NCBI GenBank assembly: GCA_025938935.1
Contig: JAPCWB010000001.1
Location: 1,984,001 to 2,048,000, forward strand
From: Novosphingobium sp. MW5
GTDB lineage: Bacteria; Pseudomonadota; Alphaproteobacteria; Sphingomonadales; Sphingomonadaceae
Direction: 5' to 3'
DNA length: 64,000 nt
How positions within the stretch are numbered: position 1 is the stretch's first letter; each line of letters starts with the position of its first letter. Below, one piece after another: positions 40,693 through 50,033 of the stretch. The notes below the pieces were generated by a model. That model was not told the origin of the DNA. It saw nothing but the letters and a program-made list of their open reading frames with translations, and made no database searches. The position numbers were made by a program, and so were the translations under genes.

Positions 40693-41747
40693 TGAAGCGT
40701 ACCGCCACGATCCTGCTTGCCGCGCTCGGCGCTTCTCTGCTGCCTGCTTCGGCCATAGCCAAGTCGGCAGCTTTGCCGACCGTAGCCGAGGTCGCACAGG
40801 GCCAGACCCTGCGGCCCGATGTAAAGGCCTACCTCGACAATCTGAAAAAGCAGCCGAGGCCCGCCATGAGCGACGCGATGATCGCCCAGATCCGCAAGAT
40901 CCCGCCCGCCATGATCGACCAGATGATGGCCGCTTCAGAGGTGCCGATCGGCACGCTGGCGGTCGATCGCAAGCTCACCATGCCGGGGCCGGGCGGGACC
41001 ATGGACCTGCGCCTGTTCGATGCGCGCGCGGACCGCGGCCCCGGACCGGTGGTGGTGTTCTACCATGGTGGCGGCTTCGTCGTCGGCTCGATCGGCACCC
41101 ATGCGGCCCTAGCGGCGGAGATGTCGCGCCAGCTCGACCTGCCGGTGGTGTCGGTCGAATACCGCCTTGCACCCGAACACAAGTGGCCGGCCGCCCCCGA
41201 TGATGCCGAAGCCGCTGCCCGCTGGATCGCCAGCAATGGCGCGGCACTGGGGCGTGAGGTCAATGGGCTGGTCCTGACCGGTGACAGTGCGGGAGGCACG
41301 CTCACCCTGCTGACCGCGCTGGCCCTGCGTGACAAGCCCGCCGCCGCGCCGGTGAAGCTGATGATCCCGCTCTACCCGATGACCGATGCCTCGAAGCCCT
41401 ATCCCTCGATGCTGGCCTTTTCGGGCGACTTCGGGCTGCCGCAGGCGGACATGAACTATTACGGGAAGGCCTATGGCGCCGATGTGAAGAGCCCGCGTCA
41501 TTCCGCTCTGCTGGCTGACCTGCATGGCCTGCCGCCGACCGTGCTCGCCACGGCAGGATTTGATCCGCTGCGCGACGGCGGCCGCGCCTTTGCGGCCAAG
41601 CTGGCGCAGTCGGGGGTGCCGGTGAGCTACTACGAGGCAAAGGGCAACATCCACGGCTATGCCACCTTCCGCAAGGGCATCCCTTCCGCGCAGAACGATC
41701 TCAACACGATCATGGCCCTGTCACGCGCCATGCTGGCGGCAAAGTGA
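40692..41747 (+). CDS. exported alpha/beta hydrolase (hormone-sensitive-lipase-like esterase)
   Basis: A 351-residue esterase with a signal peptide (about residues 1-23). HGGGFVVGS is the oxyanion hole of the HSL family, GDSAGGTLT the nucleophile elbow, and NIHGYATFRKG contains the catalytic His. It would release alcohol and acid from a carboxylic ester, and may act on the first substrate of the operon. The ATG at 40692 overlaps the MarR stop, and its own stop overlaps the next gene (GTGA). Confidence 0.88.
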   Translation: MKRTATILLAALGASLLPASAIAKSAALPTVAEVAQGQTLRPDVKAYLDNLKKQPRPAMSDAMIAQIRKIPPAMIDQMMAASEVPIGTLAVDRKLTMPGPGGTMDLRLFDARADRGPGPVVVFYHGGGFVVGSIGTHAALAAEMSRQLDLPVVSVEYRLAPEHKWPAAPDDAEAAARWIASNGAALGREVNGLVLTGDSAGGTLTLLTALALRDKPAAAPVKLMIPLYPMTDASKPYPSMLAFSGDFGLPQADMNYYGKAYGADVKSPRHSALLADLHGLPPTVLATAGFDPLRDGGRAFAAKLAQSGVPVSYYEAKGNIHGYATFRKGIPSAQNDLNTIMALSRAMLAAK

Positions 41748-42544
41748 AGGTTGCCGGCAAGAGCGTCCTCGTCACGGGCGGTGGCGGCGGCATCGGCGGT
41801 GGCCTTGCCGAGGCCTTTGCCGAAGCAGGCGCGCGCGTATTCGTGGCCGATCTTGATGCAGGGCTCGCCGGGGAGACCGCGGACAGGATCGGAGGCACGG
41901 CCATCGCGATGGATGTGACTTCGCTTGATAGCTGGGCCGCCGCCAAGGCCGTGACCGGGGATATCGATATCCTCTGCAACAATGCCGGTATCGCGACGAA
42001 GTTCGAGCCGATCGAGCAGCTTTTGCCCGAGGAGTTTGACCGCGTCATGGCGGTTAACGTGCGCGGCGTGTTCAATGGAGTCCTGAGCTACCTTCCGGCG
42101 ATGAAGGCGCGCGGAAACGGTCATATCGTCAATACGAGCTCCACCAATGGCCTGCTGCCGCATGGCACCTTTGCTGCCTATTGCGCCAGCAAGTTCGCGG
42201 TTCTCGGTCTCTCGGACTCGCTGCGGCAGGAGGTTGAGGACTTTGGCGTGGGCGTGACCGTGCTGTTCCCCGGCCTCACCCGCAGCCGCATGTCCATGGC
42301 GATGAAGGACGAACTCGGCATGGACGAAGCATCGTGGGCCGCCTTCAGCGCCAACATGATGGAGCCGATCTGGCTGGGCTGCGCCGTGGTGCGCGCGGTT
42401 GAGGCGAACGAGCCCTACGTCATGTCGCATCCCGATCACGCCCCGCTGGTCGAGCGCCGGCATCAGGCGATCATCGCCGCGCACCGTGAGCCTGCACAGC
42501 CGGGCTATGCGCCAAACGTTGAAGGACTGGGTTTCCGCGAATGA
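41744..42544 (+). CDS. SDR family oxidoreductase
   Basis: A 266-residue short-chain dehydrogenase. The cofactor motif is TGGGGGIGGG, the structural motif NNAG, and the active site contains Ser in NTSSTNG and Tyr-x3-Lys in YCASK. An NADP or NAD preference is not decided. The start is GTG at 41744 overlapping the preceding stop; the next gene starts in the same way. It probably oxidises an alcohol to a ketone in the pathway for the ester hydrolysed by the preceding gene. Confidence 0.87.
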   Translation: MKVAGKSVLVTGGGGGIGGGLAEAFAEAGARVFVADLDAGLAGETADRIGGTAIAMDVTSLDSWAAAKAVTGDIDILCNNAGIATKFEPIEQLLPEEFDRVMAVNVRGVFNGVLSYLPAMKARGNGHIVNTSSTNGLLPHGTFAAYCASKFAVLGLSDSLRQEVEDFGVGVTVLFPGLTRSRMSMAMKDELGMDEASWAAFSANMMEPIWLGCAVVRAVEANEPYVMSHPDHAPLVERRHQAIIAAHREPAQPGYAPNVEGLGFRE

Positions 42545-43620
42545 GCAAGATCGAGCACAACCTGGACGAACTCGCGCCGATCGGTCCGCTGACCGAGTGG
42601 CTGGATGCACACGTCCCGGAACTGGGAAGCGGTCCGCTCAGCACTTCAATCCTGTCGGGCGGGACGTCCAACGTCGTGCTCACGCTCAACCGCGGCGAGG
42701 GCGACATGGTCCTTCGCCGCCCGCCCGCGGTGCCACCGCCCGGTGCGGAAAAGGGCGTGCTTCGCGAGGCGAGGATACTCACCGCGCTCAATCAGACTGA
42801 CGTGCCGCACCCGCATTGCTACGGCGTCTGCGACGATGAGGAGGTAATCGGCGGCCGCTTCTACGTGATGGAGAAGGTGAACGGCTGGGCACCGAACCTG
42901 CGGAACGAAAAGATTCATAACGAGCCGCCGTTTGACCGAATGCCCTACATCTACGGCATTCCCTTCGCCATCGTCGACGGGCTGATCAAGCTGGCGAATG
43001 TCGATCACGAAGCGATCGGGCTGGGGGATTACGGCAAGCCCGGCAAGTTCCTGGAGCGGCAGGTCGATCGATGGGTGGGGCAGCTGAAATCCTATCCCGA
43101 TAAATACGCCGGATACGAGGCGCGCAGCTTCGAGGGCTTTGCCGAAACCGAGGAATGGTTGCGCGCGCAGGTGCCCGCAACGGAGACCACCGGCATTATT
43201 CACGGCGACGTCGGCACGCCCAACATGATGTTCCACCACGGCCCGCCGCCGCGCCTTGCCGCGATGATCGACTGGGAGCTTTCGACCATCGGCGATCCCA
43301 TGATCGACATCGGCTGGTTCACCGGCGGCATGCGCGACGAGGACGATCCGGAGAAGGAGTTTCCTACCGCGCTGCAGGACCCGAACCTGTTTCCGACCAA
43401 GCAGGAACTGGCCCGATATTACTGCGCCGGCACGGGCCGCGACTTCCGCGATTTCGAGTACATTTCCGTGCTCGCCAAGTTCAAGTCAGGCTGCCTGCTC
43501 GAATACAAGGTGGCAGCGGCAGAGGCCGGCCACCTGCCCAAGGACGTCGGGCGCTTTTTCGCCCGCATTGCAGAGAACTGCTTCCGCGAAACCGCGGCGC
43601 AGGTGCGGAGGTTGAAGTGA
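42541..43620 (+). CDS. phosphotransferase (APH-like, ACAD10/LvaA type)
   Basis: A 359-residue kinase-fold protein. The N-terminal block has GGTSNVVLTL, and the catalytic loop is HGDVGTPN followed by AMIDWELSTIGDP. These residues match aminoglycoside phosphotransferase-like kinases. Relatives sit beside acyl-CoA dehydrogenases. They include LvaA, which phosphorylates 4-hydroxyacyl-CoA, and the domain fused in vertebrate ACAD10/11. The next gene here is an acyl-CoA dehydrogenase with a start-stop overlap, so a similar role is likely. Confidence 0.82.
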   Translation: MSKIEHNLDELAPIGPLTEWLDAHVPELGSGPLSTSILSGGTSNVVLTLNRGEGDMVLRRPPAVPPPGAEKGVLREARILTALNQTDVPHPHCYGVCDDEEVIGGRFYVMEKVNGWAPNLRNEKIHNEPPFDRMPYIYGIPFAIVDGLIKLANVDHEAIGLGDYGKPGKFLERQVDRWVGQLKSYPDKYAGYEARSFEGFAETEEWLRAQVPATETTGIIHGDVGTPNMMFHHGPPPRLAAMIDWELSTIGDPMIDIGWFTGGMRDEDDPEKEFPTALQDPNLFPTKQELARYYCAGTGRDFRDFEYISVLAKFKSGCLLEYKVAAAEAGHLPKDVGRFFARIAENCFRETAAQVRRLK

Positions 43621-44927
43621 TCGATTTTTCTGTCGAACCCGAATTCCAGGCCAAGCTCGACTGGATGCGCGCCTTCGTCGAGGATGAGTGCCAGACCATG
43701 GACCTGCTCTGGCCGGGGCCGACCTTTACTTACGACACATCGCACAAGCCCTCGCGCCGGCATTTGAAGCCGCTTCAGGAAAAGGTGAAGGAGCAGGGAC
43801 TGTGGGCCTGCCACCTCGGCCCGAACCTCGGCGGGCCGGGGTATGGCCAGGTCAAGCTGGCGCTGATGAACGAGATTCTCGGCCGCTCGCAGTGGGCGCC
43901 TACCGTGTTCGGCACGGCCGCGCCCGATACCGGCAATGCCGAGATCCTCGCGCTGTTCGGTACCGACGAGCAGAAGCGAAAGTACCTCGATCCGCTGATG
44001 GCGGGCGAGATCGTCTCGTGCTTTTCGATGACCGAGCCGCAGGGCGGGGCCGATCCCGGCGAGTTCACCTGCAAGGCCACGCGTGACGGTGACGAATGGG
44101 TGATCGAGGGGGAGAAGTGGTTCTCCTCCAACGCGCGCTATGCGGCCTTCTGCCTCGTCATCGCCGTCACCGATCCGGAAGCGAAGCTGACCGAGCGGAT
44201 GTCCATGTTCATCGTTCCGACCGACACCCCCGGCTTCGAGATCATCCGCAATACCGGTATCGCCGGGACCGGCGAGACCATGGACGACGGCCAGTCCTGC
44301 TATGTCCGCTACAACCAGTGCCGCGTGCCGCTCGACTACATGCTCGGCGGGCCGGGCGAGGGCTTCAAGGTCGCGCAGGCGCGGTTGGGAGGCGGGCGCA
44401 TCCACCACGCCATGCGCACCGTCGGCATTTGCCAGCGCGCGATCGACATGATGCTCGAGCGCGCCGTATCGCGCCGCACCAAGGGCCGGATGCTGGGCGA
44501 TCACCAGTTCGTCCAGGGCAAGATTGCGGATTCCATCATCCAGCTCGAACAGTTCCGCCTGATGGTGCTGAAAACCGCATGGATCATCGACGAGATCGAG
44601 GGGGGCCGCATGCCGCATGGCGCGGCACGCAACCATATCGGCATGTGCAAGGTGGCGATGGCGCAGGTCTATCACGACATCGTCGGACGCGCGCTTGAAC
44701 TGCACGGATCGCTGGGCATCAGTCTCGAGCTGCCGCTGTCAAGTTGGTACGCCGGACACATGGCGCTGGCCTTTGCCGATGGGCCGACGGACGTCCATCG
44801 TAGCCAAATCGCCCGCTCGCACTTGAAGAAAACGAAGCCGGCGGATGGCCTGTTCCCGAGCGAGCACATCCCCACCCGCCGCGCCGCGGCCATCGCCCGC
44901 TATCCCGATTACGAAAGCGCCGAATGA
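43617..44927 (+). CDS. acyl-CoA dehydrogenase
   Basis: A 436-residue flavin enzyme. It has FSMTEPQGGADPGEF (FAD and substrate contact), EKWFSSNARYA, ALELHGSLGI and a C-terminal PTDVHRSQIAR helix. This is the layout of the ACAD11-like branch. GTG at 43617 overlaps the kinase-like gene's stop; the frame is open upstream, but those residues are antisense-like. Together the pair may remove a phosphorylated or hydroxylated group from an acyl-CoA. Confidence 0.88.
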   Translation: MIDFSVEPEFQAKLDWMRAFVEDECQTMDLLWPGPTFTYDTSHKPSRRHLKPLQEKVKEQGLWACHLGPNLGGPGYGQVKLALMNEILGRSQWAPTVFGTAAPDTGNAEILALFGTDEQKRKYLDPLMAGEIVSCFSMTEPQGGADPGEFTCKATRDGDEWVIEGEKWFSSNARYAAFCLVIAVTDPEAKLTERMSMFIVPTDTPGFEIIRNTGIAGTGETMDDGQSCYVRYNQCRVPLDYMLGGPGEGFKVAQARLGGGRIHHAMRTVGICQRAIDMMLERAVSRRTKGRMLGDHQFVQGKIADSIIQLEQFRLMVLKTAWIIDEIEGGRMPHGAARNHIGMCKVAMAQVYHDIVGRALELHGSLGISLELPLSSWYAGHMALAFADGPTDVHRSQIARSHLKKTKPADGLFPSEHIPTRRAAAIARYPDYESAE

Positions 44928-45667
44928 TGGACCCCTTGTTCGATTTCACCGGCAAGGTGGCACTGGTCACGGGCGGTTCGCGCGGGCTGGGCTATCAGAT
45001 GGTCAAGGCCTTTGCCTCGCGCGGCGCGGATGTGATCATCGCCAGCCGCAAGCTGGAAAATTGCGAGGCCGTGGCCGAGGAATGCCGCGCGCTCGGCGTC
45101 CGGGCGCTCGCGATATCCGCCCATGTCGGCAAGTGGCCCGAGTGCGATCGCCTAATCGAGGAGGCCTATGCCGCTTTCGGGCGTGTGGATATCCTTGTGA
45201 ATAACGCCGGTATGAGTCCGCGCTCCCCCAGCCATGAGGTGACCGAGGCGATGTTCGATTCCGTGGTCAACCTCAACTTCAAGGGACCATTCCGTCTCGC
45301 CAGCCAGATCGGCAAGCGCATGTATGACGCAGGCGGCGGCTGCATCATCAACGTCACCTCTTCGGGCTCGCTGATGCCCCTTCCGCAAGTCGTGCCCTAT
45401 GGTTCGTCGAAGGCTGCGCTCAACGCCATGTCCGTCAGCCTCGCGCATGAATATGCCCCGCACGTTCGGGTGAACACGCTGTCGCCGGGGGCGTTCAAGA
45501 CCGACATCGTCCAAGCATGGCCCGACAAGGGCGAAGGCCCGATCCCGACCCCGCGCGGCGTGGCGGCCGATCCGGGCGACATTGTGACGGCCGCGCTGTT
45601 CCTCGCCAGTCCGGCTTCGGTCAATGTCACCGCGGCGTTGGTCAGGTGCGACGGGGGGCAGCATTGA
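44924..45667 (+). CDS. SDR family oxidoreductase
   Basis: A 247-residue dehydrogenase. GGSRGLG is the cofactor motif, NNAG is structural, and SSGSLMPLPQVVPYGSSK holds the catalytic Ser and Tyr-x3-Lys. VRCDGGQH near the C-terminus is typical of the 3-oxoacyl-ACP reductase-like branch. It is linked to both neighbours by overlaps (ATGA, TGATG). It likely carries out a beta-hydroxyacyl-CoA dehydrogenation or a similar step for the operon. Confidence 0.87.
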   Translation: MMDPLFDFTGKVALVTGGSRGLGYQMVKAFASRGADVIIASRKLENCEAVAEECRALGVRALAISAHVGKWPECDRLIEEAYAAFGRVDILVNNAGMSPRSPSHEVTEAMFDSVVNLNFKGPFRLASQIGKRMYDAGGGCIINVTSSGSLMPLPQVVPYGSSKAALNAMSVSLAHEYAPHVRVNTLSPGAFKTDIVQAWPDKGEGPIPTPRGVAADPGDIVTAALFLASPASVNVTAALVRCDGGQH

Positions 45668-46644
45668 TGCCCCGCGCTGTCATCGCCGAACAGTTCGGCC
45701 CGCCAGACAGCTATGCGCTGAACGAATACGACCCCGGCCAGCCCGGCGAGGGGCAAGTGCGCGTGGCCATCAAGGCGGCGGGTGTGTCCTTCGTGGATGT
45801 CCTAACCGCGCGCGGGGAATACCAGTTCAAGCCGCCACTCCCGTTCATCCCCGGCAGCGAATATGCCGGCGTGGTCGAGGCTGTCGGCCCGGGCGTGAGC
45901 GGCTTCGCACCGGGTGACCGGGTGTTCGGTTCCGGCATGGGCGGCATATTTGCCGAGGCGGCGCTGTTCAATGCCGCGAACGTCAGCCGGATACCCGACG
46001 GCCTGACATTTGCAGAGGCGGCGGTCTTCCCGGTCAACTACCAGACCGCTTGGCACGCGCTGGTCGATCGTGCAGCGGCCAAGGCGGGGGAAAGCCTGCT
46101 GGTGCTCGGCGCGGCGGGGGGCACCGGCTATGCGGCGGTGGAGGTGGGCAAGTACATTGGCCTCCATGTCATCGCCTCGGCCTCCAGTCCTGAAAAGCAG
46201 GCAGCCGCCGGGGCGGGCGGTGCCGATGCGGTGGTGAAGACTGGCGAGGCGGACTGGCGCGACCAGGTCAAGGCGGCGAACGGCGGGCGCGACGTGGACA
46301 TCGTCTTTGATCCGGTCGGCGGCGAGGCGACTGACCTCGCGTTCCGCACCCTCGGCTATGGCGGCCGGCACCTGGTGATCGGTTTTACCGGCGGCCTCAC
46401 CGCGCTCAAGACCAACCTGCCGCTGCTCAAGTGCGCCAGCCTCGTCGGCGTTCAGATGCGCGGCCACGCGCTCTCCCGGCCTGAGGAAGCGGCGGCGAAC
46501 CGCGTGAAGGTAATGGAACTTGCAGGGGAAGGGCACTTCCACCCCGCCATCGCTGCACGCTTTCCGCTGGAGGACTATGCGGCGGCAATGGATCTGGCCT
46601 TTTCAGGCAAGGCGGCGGGCCGGGTGGTGCTGGAGATGAGGTAA
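45667..46644 (+). CDS. NAD(P)H:quinone oxidoreductase-like (medium-chain dehydrogenase/reductase)
   Basis: A 325-residue MDR-family protein. It lacks the zinc ligands of alcohol dehydrogenase. The Rossmann segment is LVLGAAGGTGYAAVEVGKY, and GSEYAGVVEAVG is a typical MDR marker. It reduces quinones or enones (enoyl-reductase-like). It is the last gene of the MarR operon, ending one base from a 91-bp inverted repeat that fills the gap to the convergent AraC gene. Confidence 0.87.
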   Translation: MPRAVIAEQFGPPDSYALNEYDPGQPGEGQVRVAIKAAGVSFVDVLTARGEYQFKPPLPFIPGSEYAGVVEAVGPGVSGFAPGDRVFGSGMGGIFAEAALFNAANVSRIPDGLTFAEAAVFPVNYQTAWHALVDRAAAKAGESLLVLGAAGGTGYAAVEVGKYIGLHVIASASSPEKQAAAGAGGADAVVKTGEADWRDQVKAANGGRDVDIVFDPVGGEATDLAFRTLGYGGRHLVIGFTGGLTALKTNLPLLKCASLVGVQMRGHALSRPEEAAANRVKVMELAGEGHFHPAIAARFPLEDYAAAMDLAFSGKAAGRVVLEMR

Positions 46645-46735
46645 CGTCGTCCCGGACTTGATCCGGGACCGGTGGCATTATCAACGCAAGCTGGCGTCCA
46701 TTCTCCAGCGGTCCCGGATCAAGTCCGGGATGACG
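46645..46735. repeat. REP-like inverted repeat filling a convergent intergenic gap
   Basis: A 27-base arm (46645-46671, core CCCGGACTTGATCCGGG) recurs inverted at 46709-46735 with one mismatch and a 37-base loop. Such palindromic sequences are spread through many alphaproteobacterial genomes. Here it follows the quinone reductase stop by one base, and the stop codon of the convergent AraC gene lies inside it. It probably forms a transcription-stopping stem-loop for both operons. Confidence 0.8.
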
Positions 46736-47783
46736 CATCCATCACTCGGAACGCTTGCGGGGTCATCCCCGTCCACCGCTTGAACGCCCGGCCAAAGCTC
46801 GTCTGGTCACCATAGCCCAGCCGCTCGCCAATCTCGTCGAGCGAGAGCTGGCTGGAGCGCAGCAAGTCACGCGCTATGGCTTCGCGCTGGCCTTCGACCA
46901 TTTCGGAAAAGCGCAGCTTTTCTTCCGCCAGCCGCGTCTGCAGGGTGCGGACTGAAAGTCCCAGCTTCGAGGAGCACCGCTCGATCGAGCAGTTGCCCGA
47001 TGGCAGCGCGCCACGAACATAGCTTTCCACCTTTTCCGCCAGCCCCACCTTCTGCGTATCGCGCACCCGCTCAAGGTAGCCGCCGAGCAGCCGGTAAAGC
47101 AGCCGGTTCGAGGTCGGCACCGGCTGGTCGAGCGTGTGGAGCGGGAAGGCGACCGAATTGCGGCGCTGCCGGGCGTGGACGCGGCAGCCGAGCAGTCGCT
47201 CCATCTCCGGTATGTCGGCAGCGCGTGGTTCGGCGGAAAGGCTGACCCAAGATGGGCGGAAATGCGGGCCGCCCAGCATCTGCAGCAGCTTCACGTTGAG
47301 CATGGCGGCTTGGTAATGCGCCTGGTCGTTCACGCCGAGGTCGGTGTTGACCATCCAGCAGAACTCGGCGGTGTCCTTGTCCTCGATCAGCAGGACCTCG
47401 CTGTCGGGCGAATGGACCACGGGCATGTACTCGACGAACGCCCCAAGCGCCGTGCGCACGTCCGGTGCGGCGCGGGCGAGTGCGGTGATGCAGCCGAACA
47501 CGTCCGGGTCCTGGCTCTGCGCGAAGTGCAGGCCGAACAGGCTGTCGTCAAAGGCGGCGCTGCAATATTCGAAGACATCGGCCAGCTGCTGCGCGGCGAT
47601 GTGACTTTCCGGGTCGGAGAGCACCCGCGCTTCCATGCCGTGCCTTTCCACGATGCCGCGCGCATCGCGGCCCATGGTGCGGGCGACCTGCGCAAGTCCG
47701 GCGAAATTGGCGGCGCGCACCTGTCCGCTCGCCGGAGAGACGTCGAGCGGGCCGTCGAGGCTGAAGAAGGGTTCGCCGGGCAT
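46719..47783 (-). CDS. AraC family transcriptional regulator (OruR/AraC-like, long N-terminal domain)
   Basis: A 354-residue regulator. The C-terminal two-HTH DNA-binding domain shows LGLSVRTLQTRLAEE and LSLDEIGERLGYGDQTSFGRAFKRWTG. The N-terminal part (about 20-240) is an AraC_binding-2/GlxA-unrelated sensor of the ArgR/OruR type, binding an unknown ligand. Its last residues (DASSRT) are written in the inverted repeat. It faces a convergent MarR operon and diverges from the crotonase at 47930. Confidence 0.85.
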   Translation of the reverse strand: MPGEPFFSLDGPLDVSPASGQVRAANFAGLAQVARTMGRDARGIVERHGMEARVLSDPESHIAAQQLADVFEYCSAAFDDSLFGLHFAQSQDPDVFGCITALARAAPDVRTALGAFVEYMPVVHSPDSEVLLIEDKDTAEFCWMVNTDLGVNDQAHYQAAMLNVKLLQMLGGPHFRPSWVSLSAEPRAADIPEMERLLGCRVHARQRRNSVAFPLHTLDQPVPTSNRLLYRLLGGYLERVRDTQKVGLAEKVESYVRGALPSGNCSIERCSSKLGLSVRTLQTRLAEEKLRFSEMVEGQREAIARDLLRSSQLSLDEIGERLGYGDQTSFGRAFKRWTGMTPQAFRVMDASSRT

Positions 47784-47929
47784 GGGGCGAAGCTAACACG
47801 TGCCTGCACACTGTCCAGCACCATATGCGCGTCCTATCGATTACCTCGCGCGCAATGCAGGTGAAACCCTCTCGGCCTGTGGCACACCCTGCAACAACAA
47901 GAAGAGATATGTTCGAGGGAAGCCTGCCG

Positions 47930-48904
47930 ATGAAAACCATCGCCGATCACAAGCGCGCGGCCGAGGCGCATGTGCTGTATGAGAAGGACAAGGCGACCCG
48001 CATTGCGACGATCACCTTCAGCCGGCTCGACAAACACAACACAGCGACCATCGGCATGCGCGCCCGTTTTGGCGAGTTGGTGCACAAGGCGAACATCGAC
48101 GATGATGTGAAAGTCCTCGTGATCCGGGGCGAGGGCGATCACCTCGGTTCGGGCGGCGATCTGGACGAGCACGGCGACCTTTATCTCAATCCGAAGCCGG
48201 GCGATGGCTTCCTCACCGACCTCGAAATTGATGATCCGGACGTGAAGTATCCGCCTCCGGGATCGTACCGCTACCTCCACGGCCTGACCGACTATTACGC
48301 CAAAGCCCGCTCGGGCAACCGGCCGCTGCAGGAGTTCAAGAAGGTCTCGATCATCGAGGCAAAGGGCTATTGCTATGGCTGGCACTTCTACCAGTGCGCC
48401 GATGCCGACATCATCGTCGCTTCGGACGATGCGTTGTTCGGCCACCCGAGCTTCCGTTACGCCGGCTGGGGGCCGCGCATGTGGCAATGGCTGGAAACCG
48501 TGGGCCTGCGCGCCTTTTCGGAAATGCTGTTCACCGGACGGCCCTTCACCGCGCAGGAGATGTTCTCGTGCAACCGCTTCGTCAATTCGGTGGTCTCGCG
48601 CGACCAGCTCGAAGCGGAAACGGCCAAGTACGCTCACGCCTGCTCGATCACCCGGCCGACCGACGTTGTCGTGGCTCAGAAGACCTTCATCGAGGCATAC
48701 AAGCAGTATCGCGGGGAATATTTCGGCAGCCTGCTGACTGGCTGGCTGGAGGGAATGCTGCCGCTGATGAAGGATGACGGACCCAACGACGTCAACCTGG
48801 GCAAGGATTCCACGTTCGAGCAGGGCATCGGCAAGGTCGTGAAGAACCATGACCAGAACTATCCACCCGAATGGCGCCTCTCGATGAAGGGCCGCAAGGG
48901 ATAG
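47930..48904 (+). CDS. enoyl-CoA hydratase/isomerase family protein
   Basis: A 324-residue crotonase-fold protein, longer than the usual 260. RIATITFSRLDKHNTATIG and VLVIRGEGDHLGSGGDLDEHG hold the N-terminal oxyanion-hole glycines. EAKGYCYGWHFYQCADADIIVASDDALFGHPSFRYAGWGP is the second oxyanion and active-site region by position. I chose ATG at 47930; 47909 is an alternative with AAGAGA close before it. Probably a hydratase, isomerase or ring-hydrolase on a CoA thioester. Confidence 0.8.
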   Translation: MKTIADHKRAAEAHVLYEKDKATRIATITFSRLDKHNTATIGMRARFGELVHKANIDDDVKVLVIRGEGDHLGSGGDLDEHGDLYLNPKPGDGFLTDLEIDDPDVKYPPPGSYRYLHGLTDYYAKARSGNRPLQEFKKVSIIEAKGYCYGWHFYQCADADIIVASDDALFGHPSFRYAGWGPRMWQWLETVGLRAFSEMLFTGRPFTAQEMFSCNRFVNSVVSRDQLEAETAKYAHACSITRPTDVVVAQKTFIEAYKQYRGEYFGSLLTGWLEGMLPLMKDDGPNDVNLGKDSTFEQGIGKVVKNHDQNYPPEWRLSMKGRKG

Positions 48905-48931
48905 TTATTCACCGCCTTTGGGAGAGGGCAC

Positions 48932-49936
48932 ATGGCAGAAACACTGTTTTCACTCGACCGGCGCAACGTCCGCGAATGCCAGAAGCTGTTTCGCGGGGAA
49001 CGTGCGCAGGAATACTACCTCGGCGATTACTGGCTCGATGAAGGCCCTTCGGTAGAGGTCAAGGCCGAGCGCAAGTCGGTCGGGCCGATCTCGATCATCC
49101 GCATGACGACCAGCCCCAAGAGCTACTTCCGCCGCACCCGTCAGCATATACGCGAGGATGCGACCGACCTTTCGGTGCTGTGGTTCGTCAAGCGCGGTAG
49201 CCTCGGCCTGTCCAACCAGTGCGGCAACAAGGTGGCGCATCCGGGGGACTTCGCCATCACCCGCTCGATGTCGCCCTTCCTGATCGAGTGCAACGTTGAC
49301 GAGGAAGGCGTCAACCAGACGCTCCACGTCACGGTGCCCACGCATATCCTGCGCGCGGTCATCACCCGCGATTTCGACACCGGCCTGTTCATGCATGTCG
49401 AGCGGCCGGAAATGGCGATTGCCGAGAACCTGTTCACCGACGTGTTCGAGGATGACGGCAACCTCTCGCCAGACAGCGCCCGTGCGCTGGTCGATTGCGC
49501 GCTGCACATCATCGGTAATGCGGTGAAGGCGGATAGCGAGGGCCAGCCTACCCGGCAAACGATCGCCGATCGCCGGCTGGAAGAGGTCCTGCGCTTCACC
49601 GAAGTGCACCTGTCCGACCCGCAGCTTTCAACCACGATGGTCGCCCGCGGCTGCGGCATTTCCATCCGCTACCTTTCGTTCCTGCTCCGGCTGAAGGGCA
49701 CCAGCTTTTCCGAACTGGTCTGGGAACAGCGGCTGGAAAAGGCGCGATCCTGGCTGACCGCCACCGATGCCCGCGACATTTCGATCAGCGAGATCGCCTA
49801 TGGCGTCGGCTTCAAGAGTCCCGCCCATTTCAGCCGCATGTTCAAGCGCGTTTTCAAGAAAAATCCACGCGAATATCGTAGCTTGGCAGACAATGATGCA
49901 GGTCAGTGTGAAGGTGGCGAGGCCCTGGAGGCCTAG
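48932..49936 (+). CDS. AraC family transcriptional regulator
   Basis: A 334-residue regulator. The C-terminal double HTH (about residues 225-320) contains MVARGCGISIRYLSFLLRLKG and ISISEIAYGVGFKSPAHFSRMFKRVFKKNPREYR, the AraC signature. The N-terminal domain (YFRRTRQHIREDATDLSVLWFV) is of the type that binds aromatic or fatty-acid effectors (NAHR-unrelated, XylS-like cupin). It follows the crotonase by 27 bases in the same direction and probably regulates this part of the cluster. Confidence 0.87.
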   Translation: MAETLFSLDRRNVRECQKLFRGERAQEYYLGDYWLDEGPSVEVKAERKSVGPISIIRMTTSPKSYFRRTRQHIREDATDLSVLWFVKRGSLGLSNQCGNKVAHPGDFAITRSMSPFLIECNVDEEGVNQTLHVTVPTHILRAVITRDFDTGLFMHVERPEMAIAENLFTDVFEDDGNLSPDSARALVDCALHIIGNAVKADSEGQPTRQTIADRRLEEVLRFTEVHLSDPQLSTTMVARGCGISIRYLSFLLRLKGTSFSELVWEQRLEKARSWLTATDARDISISEIAYGVGFKSPAHFSRMFKRVFKKNPREYRSLADNDAGQCEGGEALEA

Positions 49937-50033
49937 ACCTCATATCGCGCAGGCGGGAACTGGGTGGCAGGCTTGCCCTTGCAAGTCCGGCGCTTAGGCT
50001 GGGTGCAAATGGATCCGAGAGAGAGGTTTCGTC

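Noticed and set aside
43155..43616. 154 extra N-terminal residues for the acyl-CoA dehydrogenase
   Set aside because: They lie inside the kinase-like gene in another frame; GTG at 43617 gives the normal length and overlap.
43419..44705. A 428-residue minus-strand frame opposite the acyl-CoA dehydrogenase
   Set aside because: A shadow of the dehydrogenase, which has all its conserved blocks.
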